From the NCBI RefSeq assembly GCF_037975245.1, contig NC_092579.1, positions 15,896,178 through 15,960,177 on the forward strand: DNA of 64,000 bases, given 5' to 3'. Each line of letters opens with the position of its first letter. Positions within the stretch are counted from its first letter, which is position 1. Positions 12,571 through 24,927 of the stretch are shown here, in pieces. The position numbers and the translations under genes are program-made. The stretch comes from Apostichopus japonicus (Eukaryota; Echinodermata; Holothuroidea; Aspidochirotida; Stichopodidae). The notes below the pieces were generated by a model. That model worked only from the letters and a program-made list of their open reading frames with translations, did not search any database and was not told the origin of the DNA.

Positions 12571-12667
12571 TAACTACTCTTAAACTATGTGCATATGTAT
12601 TGTGTCTGAACTATTTGCCGGGGAATCTCCAGTAGTGTCGTCATCATCTTTTCTTTTATCTTTCCAG

Positions 12668-12829
12668 TAGATCACCGTGCATTGCCTACTCTTCATCTAA
12701 CATCATCTGTGAAGGGGTTGCCATCCATTACTGCGTCCTAGCAGGCTGTTTCGTCAAGGAGCCAGCCTACCGTTTCCATGCCTAAGATAAGCTCTGTGTT
12801 TGGATCTTACTGCTCAGCCAAGCACAACC
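12668..12829 (+). other. EEF2K: 5' UTR part of the first visible eEF2K exon
   Basis: A pyrimidine-rich acceptor (TTTTCTTTTATCTTTCCAG, ending 12667) opens this exon, which continues without interruption into the ATG at 12830. An upstream noncoding exon is therefore expected but was not identified. In-frame codons upstream of the ATG are open for about 10 codons only. Confidence 0.7.
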
Positions 12830-15800
12830 ATGGCCCAGGTCGACATCCGGATTCAAGACGTCCGCAAGAGTGAGACTGAGACCGAAGACGATGACGACAT
12901 CATCATGGAACCGTTGTTCGACGACGTCCCGGACGTACAAAAGCTGAATCTGAATGAAGCCTTTGAGAACATCAAGAAGAGCAAGACGCCTCCGACCAAG
13001 AAGAAGTGGAAGAAGGCGGTCAAGAAGTCCCAGAAGGTAGCTGACCCTTGGGCCATCTATCACTTTGACAGCGTTCCTGTCGAGATGTGCACTAGACACC
13101 GATATAATGCTGTCACTGAAAAATGGACCACCGATAAAGTGAAGGTGAAATTGGCAACAGAGGTAAGATTTATTCTCACTAACACAAGCTCCTAGAAAGC
13201 TAAAAAAGCTATAAGGTACTGTACATGTATGGAAATCTTCGTATTTGTTCATTTCGGGGAATCATGCCGCAATGCATTGTAATTTTTTTTAATGTAATTT
13301 TCTAACTTAAGTTTGATGTGAAAACTATGAATAAATTATCTTTCTTGTTCTGTTTAATGTATGATGGCAGCAGATAGAAGATTAAGAACAGTTGGTTCTG
13401 TTTTTGCTCACTTTCTTCATTCTTTGACCTCCTCCTTTTCATGCTAGTATCAAAAAATAAAAAAATAAATAAAACACTGAACATGGTTTTCAAACATCTG
13501 TATCCCTGTTTGGCTTTCACTGCCCAACCAATACCTTAAATTGTAAAGGCACTGTGTCAAAAACGAAAAGCTGCAGCAGGCTGAATCAATATCATACAAT
13601 GGAACTTATCTCATACTATGCAGACCCAGCAGTGCCAATTGCAGGGAAACTGCAGCACATTTTACAAAGTCCTACTGTACAGTATGCAACAGCCATGCTG
13701 CAGTATTCTGCAAACCCCCTCAACACCCTACTCTTCACACTGCATTACCAAATATCAGTTGCATTCTTGATCAAGATTGCCAGGACAGAGAAGGAATGTC
13801 TGAGATTCCCCAGAGGACTGAACAGTAGAATATAAGCAAACTGACTGACAGATACAAACATGTAGACACAGTACTGTATGTATTGAACTGTATGTACAGT
13901 ACTGATTACTGTACTGTACAGTACTGTATGTAGTATTTACTTCACTCCTCTCTTACCTGTCTCCTACAACACTAACGCACATTTCCTAGTCTACCTAGAT
14001 GTCACTGGATATGTAGTATGTCATGGATTATGTCATGGACATATGTAGTATATGGACATATGTAGTATGGACATATGGACATATATATGTAGTATGGACA
14101 TGGACATATGTAGTATGTCATGGATCTCAATGTCATGGACATATGTAGTATGGAATTACGTAGTATGGACATATGTAGTATGGACATATGTAGTATGGAC
14201 ATATGTAGTATGGACATATGTAGTATGGACATATGTAGTATGGACATGGACATATGTAGTATGTCATGGGTTTCAATCAAAGTAGTTACAGCAATATACA
14301 CACATTTGATCTGACATGAAGAAACTGGTTAATATTGTGAAATGCCATTCAAGATAACTAAAGAATGGAAACAATTTTTCCTTGTTGAAGTAGTACATGT
14401 ACAGTACCCTTTTGTACAGTACATTACTGAGTTATATTTATGACAGGATTAACTCATGCAACCATAAACATCTATAGATTCTAAATCATAACAGAGGTCA
14501 GTCAGTAGTACAAAAAAATGTACTGTACCATCTTGAAGGGTAATAAAATATCATCCAGGTACCCTGTGAATGCTAGTTTTCTCAGATCAGTGTCACCTCA
14601 ATATTTTTCGTACGGTAAAACATTACCAGAATGAATCTGAGCATGATGCTATATAGATTGGTAATTTTATTGCTACAGTATCAAGCAAGTATACAAAGAC
14701 TGATGATACTGCACATAGACATGTATGTACAGTATTCATTCATACCACAAGAAAGCAAGCTTCTCAGCATATAAACTAGAAGCTAATTCATAATGTATTG
14801 GAATACTAAATAACATAAAATCCAACACAAATGCTGTAACATTGTTGTTGTTCAGTATTAAATTGACACAGTCATATTTCATGGTTATTGTACTGTTACG
14901 TACTCTAGTAGCTATCTAATGTATAAATACATGTAATAGAAGTTTCTCTGTTTAACAGATTCTCTACGAACAAGATGTATGTGTATTGTTTAACAGTGTG
15001 ATTTATTTCTCCCAAAAGTAATACATTAACTACAGTAAAAGTGAAACTGACTGCACTCTGTTAATACAGACAGGACTTTATTTGAATTGTTCACCCAATA
15101 AAGAATATTCAGGATTGATAAATTGTAAGTAAGCTGTTCTATATCAAACTGCAATGTAGATGTCTTAAAGGGGCATCCATGGCTCGATTGCGATAATATG
15201 CAAGATTGTCTTTTCATGCTTTATATTCATAAATTTTGAGGTGTTTTGTGTATATATAACAATGTTGGTAGCTTTTTTACTTTTTTAGCTGAATGTAAAA
15301 TTTGTTCAGGTAAATTGCAACCCATGGCTTCATTATTTTGCCAGTTACATTTATGTTATTCTTGAAATTAATAATTTAATGGTATTACCGTGGCTTAATA
15401 GGGAAAATTAAAAAAATAAGTGTCCCCAAATCTCAGAATACTGACTTTCTATCTCAAAATTTGACTTTTAATGTCAAAATTTTGCCATTTTTTTTTTTTT
15501 ACCCCATCAGTCCAAAGTTTGCCTTGTTATCTCAAAGTTTTGACTTTTTATGTCAAATTTTCCCCCTGTGAGTCCCTATTAAGCCACTTATGGTATACAT
15601 GTATGACAGTATGTTTTTATTCTATTCCTTTTCTACAGCCATTTGCCAATGGAGCTATGCGTGAATGTTACCGCATGTGAGTAATACAGTATATGTTGGT
15701 GGTGTGATGTATCATAGACAATCAAACTGTGATTAATGAATTGTGCCTAAGATCTACAAATTCATAATATTGTCATCCCTTCCTCACTTACCTGTCTCCT

Positions 15801-18800
15801 CACAACATCTACACACTTGCTGTACGAGTGACACAGTAGCCATTGACGCTGACCTCCCCAAAGGTCGACGACTGCTGACACCATCTAGGTCTTTCATATT
15901 TGTCACAGAGCTAGACTATACTGACAAATTCATGTATTTTGATAGTATTTTTTTTACCATTCTTAGAGCCTGTCTTCAAGGATTGATGGATATCTATAGT
16001 TGTATATTACATTACTATTAAAAGGGAATGCATAAATGTACTCGTTTTAGAACTAGTGTACGATAAAGTAATTTATTAAAGGCATTTCTGTGATAATTGT
16101 GAAACAACACTAACTTGAACGTAGCCTTCTATTTCGTTCATATGCCCAAAGAAAGTCAGGGATGTACACTTCTGCCCACATTCCTGCACCCACTATCAGC
16201 CATTTCTGTTCCAGTTTGACTGAAAATATGGTACTTGTGGTTTTTTCAGTGTCTTAACTCTTTCTCATATGAGAAAGGGAAAGGGCACCATTTCATCATT
16301 GTTATCTGTAGTTTGGTGCAGCTGTAGCAAAGGTGTAAGCCTCATATACAGTAGAATATGTATCTGAATTCTAATATATTGTTTATCAGGTTTCAGGATT
16401 CAAGCCAATTGAGTATTTCAGTCATTGACAGATTTTTTACATATATATATACAAAGAGAAGAAAAGGCATAGAAGGGTCAAATATGAGACTGTCACAATA
16501 ATTCCTGAGGAATTATTAACAGTTAGATACAAAAGCTTGAGAGAATTAACAAAGAAGTTGTTAAAGAAATTGTGGGGGGGGAGGGGGGTGCAGATACCTA
16601 CAGTAATGTCATTAGATCACTGGATACTAAGTAGAGGTGACAGCAGTGTAACTTTATTTGAATTCTGTGTTTTAACAAACAGGAAGAAGTTGTCCAACTT
16701 CAGCAAGTCCTCGGATTGGATTCATGCTGGTAACTTTGTGGCTAAGCTGTACATGGAGGAGGTTGATAGGGATATTTACTTCCAGGACGTGAAGCTACAG
16801 ATGGATGCCAAGGTGTGGGGTGAAGAGTACAATAGACACAACCCACCAAAGAAGGTACAGTATGAGATCAGAAACATAGCCAGGAGTGAAAAAAGGATGA
16901 GGGGGGTGGGGGTGGGGGTTGGAAGGAAAACTTTGGGTATCTTAGGAAGTAAGGATGCCATAGGCTAGGGTGAAGAGTACAATAGACACAACCCACCAAG
17001 GAAGGTACAGAGTGAGATCAGAAAAGTAGCCAGGAGGGAGAAAGAATGGATGAGGTGGATGGGGGGTGGGGGTTAGAAGGAAAAAAGTTGGTATCTTAGG
17101 AAGTATGATGCCATAGTCTGCGGTGAAGAATGCAGTAGATACCCCTGCACCAAAGAAGGTACAAGTTTTAGGAGTGTTGAGGAGGAGGGAATTAGAGGGT
17201 GGGGGGGCAGGGAGTAGGAATGGAAGTGAGGGTATTTTGATGGTAGATTGATGCCATAGGCTAGAATGAAGAATATGGGCAGACAAACAACCCACCAAAG
17301 TAGTTAGGAAATCAAAAACACAGCTAAGATGATGTTTCTTAGGTATATTTTTGAAGTATGGATGCCATAGGCTGAGGTCAAGAGTGCAAGAAATATAGTT
17401 CATGTGAGAAGATTATTGGTGGGAGACTGGAATGGAGGTCCGGGTTGAAACTCATGGCTTTTGCATGTCATAGGCTGGGTAGAGCAAGCACATTCTGCCG
17501 AAAACACTAGGAGTTTGTTGGTGAGAGATGGGAGTATATATAAGTCAGGCTTTCTCATGATTAATGAATATCATTGGCTGGGGTGAAGAGTAGAATAGGT
17601 GCATCCCTCAAAGTAGGTAGGTACAGTAGGTAGGCAGGTCAGAAATATGGCTATTGTGGCATAAAAGTATACTGAAGGGTTACAGACTAGGAAACATTAC
17701 TCAAATAAAGAATTACATTTTGCTGAGGTACGTTACTTTCTGTTTTGCTTCTGTCCCTGATTTAGATCGATATCTGTCAGATGTCGATCTTGGAGTTTAC
17801 CGACAGACCGAACAAACCTCTCTTTCACCTCGAGAACTTCATGGAGGGCCACTACGTCAAGTATAACTCAAACTCAGGGTTCGTGGACGAGGATGACGTC
17901 AGGTGCACCCCACAGGTGAGAGGAAATTCTTCTATTTATCAATTTTCTGTTAGAAATTTAAACTTGCTGAAATGCAGCTCTGTTGGAACAAACATCTTAA
18001 ACCATTTGACGATATTTTGATGAGAATGCACAAAATACTTCTACACTTGGATGAAGTCTCAAAGAAATTGAAACAGCTGTTATCTTGGCTCACTGCTAAC
18101 CTGTATTCTGCCCGATGTTGCCAGAATCATGGTCACCTAAGTGAAGTCATCAATTTGATAAATTCTTTTGTTCAGTACATTTGTGTGTGTTTGCAAAGAC
18201 AACTTGCATTTAACTTTCGGTAAATTGATAAATTTACTGTTGATAACTAGATGATATGTGTATTTTTTTTTTATTTTTTTTTTTACCGTTTCTAATTTCA
18301 GGCATTCAGTCACTTTTCATTTGAAAGATCTGGTCACAAACTCATTGTTGTAGATGTTCAAGGTAAGTTGTTGCACACTTAATATCAGCATTGGTTTACC
18401 ACCATAGTTCCCCACCCACTTTCAGTTAGTTTTGTAAACAATAAAAACATACAATAACAGTAAAAGTCTGATTATCCAAACCCATCTTATCTGAACCCCC
18501 TATTTCCCAAACCGGTCATCTGTTCATTAAAAAAAGGTCTGCAGGCCTAGTGTTATTGATTCTAAGTACTCATATCCTGAACAACGTAAATTTGTTAACT
18601 TTACATAATGATCAGCTATCAAGTTTGTTTGACAAATCATGTCTATGTTTATTCATTCTTCCATTGCCCATTCTACATAAATGTCTGATTGGTATTTGTA
18701 TCAAGATGTTTACCGCTTTACAAACGATTGCATGGTTATGATCCGATCAAACATTCACACATTAAATGTTAATGAGGCTAGCACTTTTGTGCCCAGCATG

Positions 18801-21800
18801 CAGGCTATGGCCTTTTATTATACCATTGAATTGCTTCTGAGACTATTACGTAATCTTTGAAACACTGCACTGCACACAATTGTTATTAGTTGAGACAATT
18901 AATGAATTTTAAGGAAGATAACATCGCTGATACTTTAAAAGTATTTCTCTTCTCACAGTATTTTTGATCTCTCCACGCATTGACAGTTGCTAGTGAAACG
19001 TACATTCGTACCAAAGGAATTTCTTCATTGCAAACTAAAGAACATTTTCACAGTCACTTTGACTTCAGTTATAATATTTTATACAACGTTCAACTGGAAA
19101 GTACTTCATACAGTACATCACCGTCCTATTGTTGGGACAGTACCTTTACCAGATTAGCTCTATGGGGCAGTGGAACGCAATAGTCATCAACTTATCTTAT
19201 TTGCAGAAATTCTCATATCTGTTTTTTTTTTAAACTATTCCAGGTGTCGGAGATCTGTACACTGACCCTCAAATCCACACTGCGACTGGTACAGAGTACA
19301 ATGAGGGGAACCTCGGTACTAAAGGCATGGCCTTGTTCTTTGCTACTCATGCTTGTAATGAGATCTGCCACAGCTTGGGTCTGACGGAATTTGACCTCCA
19401 CCCCACCGAGCTGGAAGAACACGCCAAATATGTGCAATTGTCGGTGAGTTGGTGAGGAGGGGGGATGGGCATCTATGGCAATTTTGACGAGAGCATCAGC
19501 TCTTTTTCTCCATTGTAAACATAAGTCCATAGTTTTATAAATTCAACATATCTTAATCACATGATTCTTTCAATATCATAAATAACTGAGCTCATATTGA
19601 GGATATCCAACCCTAGTTGTCCTTGTAAATCTCGTTATGGATTTTAAAGGTCTTATTTTTCAAGAAGATGTTTCACACTGAGATGTATGTCACTTCTTAG
19701 TATCTAAAAGGGGGGGGGGGTCTGTATGCTAATCTATATATTTCTAGCAATTAGATAGATGCAAGTTTGATGTTACGGTAATAATTTTGACATAATTTGA
19801 CAGCACTTTATCTGTTTTGTGTCGCTTCAAGGTAGATATATAGAAAAGATACCCTAAAATATGAGCCTAATCTTGACCAAAGTGTAATTTTTCAAATCTT
19901 TTGCAGAATAATTCTGACACACACGTTGCTCCCTCTGAGAAGGTGAAGACTGTGTTCCGACCTCGGTATTCCATCTCACCTCTGGAGGTCACACGTTACC
20001 TGATCACTGAGAGACAATCAGAGAGTGAGGACAGTCAGCCATCGTTGGGTACCCTAGGGGAGGAGGATGAAGACGAGGATGTAACATCCGAGAGTGACAT
20101 CAGCATGCCCTCCACCCCTACCACACCCTCCTGCATCCCCATGAAGGTGACCCCGATCAGCGGGAGCAGTCGCAAAAGATACGTCAGTGAGAACTCGGAT
20201 GATTCCATGACCAGGGTATGCTTTACATCATAGCCCCATTACCTTGGTGACCAAAGACATACCATGGCTGGCCCATTAAGTGCAGATTAACTCAGAATAT
20301 GTGTAGGCTAGTATCTCTGATGATTCAATGACCAGGGTATGCTTTACATCATAGCCCCATTACCTTGGTGACCAAAAGACATGCCATGGCTGGCCATTAA
20401 GTGCAGATTAACTTGGAATGTATGTTAATGACCTGGTCAAAGTCGTAGAAAGTTAAACCATAAAGTAGAGACTCAACACAAGCAAGCAACTTGAAGTAAT
20501 TAAGATCAATTTTTGAGTATAGCTCCAATGTTAGTATTATTAAGATCAGTTTTTGACCTTCCAAAATATGATATGGTTTCCTTCATCTCGGCCCTCTCTT
20601 GTTCTTGCAGGAGGAGGAACAAAAACTATTCCAGAAGCGTAACGTGATCCACCGACCCTCATGTGTCACTATGGAGAAAGACTTTCACAGGACCTCTGTG
20701 GACACTCAGGTCCCATCGTCCTCGGGTAGATCAATTCTCGGACAGGTAATTCATTATTTTGTATGTATGTATGTATTTAAGATTCTCCTGCAAGCAGGAA
20801 CTCGCGAAGAAGCCTCATTGGCTTATCAAAGCCGCAAGCTGACCGAAGTCAGTCTCTTACATTCATTATTTAGCGTCCATGATTATAAATTGTTAATTGT
20901 CAACAACTCTGTAACTGGACAACATACATTAATCTGGGAGTGACTCGAACCGGGGACCTTATGATTAAAAGGCACCGGCATTAACCACTGAGCTAACACT
21001 CCTTAAATTTTGACAGAGTGAAAAGTTTTGCGCTAATATTGAAAACCACAGTTCTATTTTGAGGATAAACATTCTCAGAATCGCATCAGATGCAGGACAT
21101 GGACCCATAAATTAGATCATTTCAGTGGTTCTGTTTTGTTATCTCACACTTTTCAGAGTTTTCATTACTATTCTGGCTTTGCTCATTGACTCCCAAACTA
21201 ATGCAACAAAGTACCAAAAATAAAGGCAAGAATTCCATTTCCTGGTTAATATATTTGTTGGATTTTCCTTGGACAATGTTGCATATTACAGAATCTGAGT
21301 TGGAAAAGTTATTGAATGAAAAGGATTAAACGTGAATGTGTTATTCTTCTATTTCCTTCATTGACTTATTCAATCTTCATTCCTATTGGTTCTTTATAAA
21401 GATAAGTTAAGTTTTCACCCAATCACATGCAAGTTTATGAAAGTAAAGTGTCGGTTTGACTTTTGTTGCAGATGTGCTGTAAATCGCTCTTGTATCTGAA
21501 AGCAGTTCAGAGGGAAACATTTGCTATACTATGATGTGTCTTTTATGACAACATATATTATATTTGTCGTTCCAGATCCACTTAGAACTGGCCAAATATC
21601 ACGAGTTGGGCCGTTTCGCCGTTTCGGAAGATACAAGGAACCTGAAGGCTGCACTATATCACCTTGAACAGTCAGCTCAGTGTGGTATTCTGGAATCCAT
21701 CCTGGCTTCAGCTCGGATATATCTGAATATTCCCAATGACATCCTGACGGACCTGCACGTTGATGTAAGTTTCTGATAAAGTGGACATCGAAACAAAATA

Positions 21801-24800
21801 CGTAACCATTAAATCTGCTTCGTACTGCGTAATGGAATGAGACGTGACTCAACTTGACAATGTGGTAATTGTGTGTAGTCGGGCAGTGCGCTGTTTAACA
21901 TTCAGTCAGTTTTAAGGCAACTCTGCTTCTATGGAGGGAGGGGGGTGATATTCCAGCTGATACTCGGCAGCATACTCTGGTTCGTTTCAACAAAATGTGA
22001 CTGATCACAGGGTAATAAATTTTACATGTGATCTAGGCAAGCACCACTCGTTTACAGAAACTAGTTGTTCATTGTGCACTCATCCCTTGTTCTGTGGATA
22101 GGATGTTACTCATCCTGGTACTGATAGCAAGAGGTATTCTGCTTGTCATCTTGACCCCCCTACCTCCCCCCCCAACACTACCGAATCAATTCAATTTCGT
22201 AGGACAAGGTTTGATCTTGGAATATGTATGTACGGTTCAATCTGGGTTAATTGTAGCTTAATTTTTCTATTGACAGGAATCTGAGACAAATCACAACGAG
22301 GGTATTCGGTACATGGAGATGGCGGCAGAGGCTGGGGACCGCTCTTCTATGATTCACATGGCCAAGGCGTACGATACAGGCAACGGCTTAGGAACAGAGA
22401 GGTAAGTTATCTAAGATGGTTAACCATCTGAAACATGTTTTCCAGACGGATGTGTACGGCCAAGCAAGTCTTTTGTCGTGACAAGGCCTTATGACACATT
22501 TGTTTTCACTGGATAGTCACTTTACTGGTATAAACATGACTTTTACAAAGAGGTCTCTGCAAACAGGAATCGAGTACATAATTTCAGACGTGTATTAGCA
22601 TCAAGAGGAGATGCACATTATCTTGAACAGATCCTTCTCGGTATTTCACTCACTTTGAAGCAGATATGGCAAAAAATGTAATATGACGTCGTATAGCCAA
22701 ATGTCCAAAATACTCAAACAGCTATTAATATGGAACAATGTGTAAGAGATATTGTATCATATTGTATCACATTAATTCAGTTTTAATATTTCAATGGTTA
22801 ACAAAATTCAAATAGAGCCCTGCATTCATAACACACTACGACAGGGGTTTTCAATGAGTGGCCAGCGGCCAAATGCATCCCACGAAGAACTTGATTCCAG
22901 TCTAAACAAACATTGGACTTCAAAGTAAGCAGAGGTTTCTCTCTTAAAAGGTCAATGGTCTACCCTGCACACTGTTCAATCTAGATATATCAAGATTTTG
23001 ATGGTCTGCATAGCTCTTTGCCGAAAGCTATGTTTTCTTTGGACCTCATAGAAAACGCTTGACTTGCTCTGTGTCATCTGTGTGGTGTTTTAAGGGTGCA
23101 GTGATGATGAAGACTGCAGTTATGTCAATCTTAACTGAAAATGTGCACCGTGGAATATTTTTGAAATGTAAATGTAAATGACTTTTCACAACAAGGGGGT
23201 AGAAATAAGTGTTATTGTTTAAACCATACAAATAATTATGATTTTTTTTGTCTACCACTAGAAATGTTTTACAGTGCTATTTTCTGTATGATTTGGAACT
23301 CTGTCTATAAATCCATGATTGGATTTATCTTGTCTTAGCACATGTTTCTTGTACCTCAGTGGACGAAAAATGAAGTATAGGAGAAATAATTAGTCGCAAT
23401 GGGATCGGAAGCTCACAATTACGAGAGATGTCTTGTGCTCCACCAACTTGTTTATTATATATTTCGAAATTCGTATTAATCTAATATACTTTGTTAATCG
23501 ATCAATTTAATTTTCACAATTATGGTCGCTATTTAAGAAATACCTATTGTTTATTTACGAAAATGAGAAAAAAAAAATGTACATTGAGTTCAAAGTTTGA
23601 ATAAAAGATGGCCCAAAAAAAAAAAAAAAATTGGCAGATTGTCAGATCACTTTTTTCGAGTCCTATTCTAACCAAAATATTTCTTTGCTTTTGTCAAAAG
23701 TCGGTCTGTTTTTCGCAGTCAGTTCTCCACTGTTGATTTGCTGACATAAAATCATAACTTGATAGGTCAGGCAGAATGTCCACCTCTAATAGGGTCTCAC
23801 GTCCAATTACAGGAGCAGATCGTGGACAGACGCTATGAATTGGTACGAGCAGGCGGTGGACATGGTCAGCGAGGACGATAACGGTGAATACGACTGCACC
23901 ATGTCGGATCCCAACTACCTGTTGATTGCTCGGCAAGCGGAAATGTACCGCGAAGGAGGCCAGGGACTCTGCAAGGACCCATCTCAGGCTGGTAGGTTGT
24001 AATCCATCTTACCATCTATAGATATTTAAAAATAAATGGATATTCTGTGTTGAATTTACTAATAAATAATGATATTTGATTTTTATATAGCGCTTTATAC
24101 CAGCGATAGGTCTCAAAGCGCTTTACAGACGGTATATTACCCCTGGTCAATGATACTTTGTCCCAGAGACAATCCTTCCAGTCGGCAGCAGTTATTTACT
24201 GCACCCAATGACAAGTTACCTCACAGGTACCCATTTAACCCCTGGGTGAAGGGAGGCAAGTGAGATAAAGCATCTTGCCCAAGGAGTAATGAACTAGGCA
24301 TGAATCAAACCAGCAATCCTTGGATCAAGAGTTCGACGCCTTAACCAATTGGCCACCAAGCTCTCAAATCTACAATCTGTTGGTAGAGTTTCATGACCAT
24401 ATATGGACTGTGCAGGTTCCTGGAAACATGATCCATGTCAGGAAAAACAACCAGAAATGGTGAAATTATGAAACATGGCTCGCATATGAAGTTGAAACAA
24501 TTCATTAAACCACATAATCGCCTACAGAACCTTATCTGACTCTCGATTCCCCAACTTGCCAGCGTGAACCAGATTTTGATTTTTTTTTCAGCAATTTCCC
24601 TGAGTCTTGATTTTATGTTTCATAGGCAGTGTTAGATGATGTTGTTTGTTTGTTTGTTTTTTTGCGGTCAGGTATTTTGTGATTTAAGTAGAGACTTTTA
24701 TCAACCGTCCTACTCAAATATCATATTCAGCCTTAAAAATGATCAAAATTCAATCCATCCACACTGAATATTGTTTTTTTTCCTTCTCATCTTCAGGGGA

Positions 24801-24927
24801 TCTTTACAACGAGGCAGCTGAAGCAGCCATGGCTGGTATGAAGGGTCGGTTGGCCAACAAGTACTACATGTTAGCCGAGGAATGCTACGGAGAGGTGGAA
24901 GAAGAGGAGGAGGATAGCAATGAATAA
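12830..24927 (+). CDS. EEF2K: Eukaryotic elongation factor 2 kinase (alpha-kinase), 12 coding exons, complete
   Basis: Calcium/calmodulin-dependent alpha-kinase that phosphorylates eEF2 and slows translation elongation. Coding exons: 12830-13162, 15639-15676, 16683-16854, 17766-17915, 18302-18362, 19244-19443, 19907-20215, 20611-20745, 21576-21764, 22277-22401, 23813-23991, 24797-24927. All junctions are GT/AG and in phase, giving 673 residues (vertebrate proteins are about 725). ATG 12830 has good context (AACCATGG) in an exon whose acceptor ends at 12667. A basic calmodulin-binding stretch (KKWKKAVKK, about 59-67) precedes DPW. The alpha-kinase domain spans about 90-310: GAMREC, VAK (Lys about 145), WGEEYNRH, VVDVQGVGDLYTDPQ, GNLGTKGMA, and HACNEIC for zinc. 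An acidic Ser/Thr-rich linker (319-466) is followed by SEL1-like helical repeats. The C-terminal MKGRLANKYY core is intact, then EEEEEDSNE. Identification is very secure. Confidence 0.97.
14010..14265. repeat. 15-bp minisatellite (ATATGTAGTATGGAC)n
   Basis: Perfect 15-bp units run in tandem from about 14148 to 14247, with rearranged units (GTAGTATGTCATGGA and GGACATGGACATATG) on both sides. Because 15 is a multiple of three, every frame stays open and both strands show spurious repetitive ORFs. It lies in eEF2K intron 1. Confidence 0.9.
15387..15594. mobile_element. Short MITE with GTGGCTTAATAGGG ends
   Basis: ACCGTGGCTTAATAGGGA at about 15387 is mirrored by TCCCTATTAAGCCACTTATGGT ending near 15594, leaving about 208 bp. 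The interior repeats ATCTCAAA and TTTGACTTTTTATGTCAAA motifs around a poly-T run. It sits about 45 bp upstream of the acceptor of the second coding eEF2K exon. Confidence 0.65.
16804..17640 (+). repeat. Tandem array derived from the 3' end of an eEF2K exon
   Basis: The last part of exon 16683-16854 (GATGCCA..., coding DAKVWGEEYNRHNPPKK) with its donor is repeated into the following intron. Unit starts (GATGCCA or close) fall at 16804, 16954, 17107, 17250, 17361, about 17463 and about 17567, so the period shrinks from about 150 to about 105 bp. The second unit still reads GEEYNRHNPPRK and keeps AAG|GTACAG, but carries TAG in place of the Trp codon. The third keeps AAAGAAG|GTACAA. Later units fade. 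Intron-derived parts, including a GGGGGTGGGGG tract, are duplicated too. Confidence 0.85.
20198..20425 (+). repeat. Tandem duplication across an eEF2K exon-intron junction
   Basis: GATGATTCCATGACCAGGGTATGC at 20198 (the end of exon 19907-20215 plus its donor) and about 95 bp of intron recur from 20319 as GATGATTCAATGACCAGGGTATGC, a period of 121 bp. The second copy keeps the exon end, the donor and the downstream CATAGCCCCATTACCTTGG text with few changes. The first donor keeps the correct phase with the next exon at 20611. Confidence 0.85.
20761..21004 (-). mobile_element. tRNA-derived SINE, copy A (minus orientation)
   Basis: Read on the minus strand, it starts GGAGTGTTAGCTCAGTGGTTAATGCCGG (polymerase III box A: TAGCTCAGTGG), has a box-B-like GGTTCGAGTCACTCC, and ends in GCAGGAG plus a CATA-type tail. 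Copies in the same window lie at 37283-37502 and 38316-38557 on the plus strand. It sits in the eEF2K intron after exon 20611-20745. Confidence 0.85.
24075..24365 (-). mobile_element. SINE-like repeat with GCGCTTTA pair
   Basis: The element opens TATATAGCGCTTTATACC and AAAGCGCTTTACAGACGG, and ends in a tRNA-like block on the minus strand (GAGCTTGGTGGCCAATTGGTTAAGGCGTCGA, then a GATCCAAGGATTGCTGG-type arm). That order fits a tRNA-headed SINE in minus orientation. It lies in the last eEF2K intron. The family name is not known to me. Confidence 0.6.

Larger units (their letters stand above)
9507..12667. other. Intergenic region upstream of the eEF2 kinase gene
   Basis: No coding exon was recognised. 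The stretch holds a small MITE (11131-11548), a G-run near 11980, and an AT-only self-complementary tract at about 12486-12570. An eEF2K 5' noncoding exon and promoter should lie somewhere upstream of the acceptor at 12667, but none could be picked out with confidence. Stacked TACTGTA words continue. Confidence 0.5.
13163..15638. other. eEF2K intron 1 with repeats
   Basis: A 2.5 kb intron between GTAAGA at 13163 and the acceptor at 15638. It contains stacked TACTGTA words at 13860-13930, a 15-bp minisatellite at 14010-14265 and a MITE at 15387-15594. Nothing conserved or protein-like was seen. Confidence 0.7.

Noticed and set aside
13554-13835. 93-codon plus-strand frame in eEF2K intron 1
   Set aside because: No motif and no convincing splice sites; eEF2K phases are satisfied without it.
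14002-14314. Open frames on both strands rich in Met-Asp-Ile-Cys-Ser or Ile-Leu-His-Met
   Set aside because: They come from a 15-bp minisatellite whose length keeps all frames open.
22841-22880. ACAGGGGTTTTCAATGAGTGGCC, resembling a hAT terminus
   Set aside because: No inverted partner or target duplication was found nearby; it may be a lone relic.
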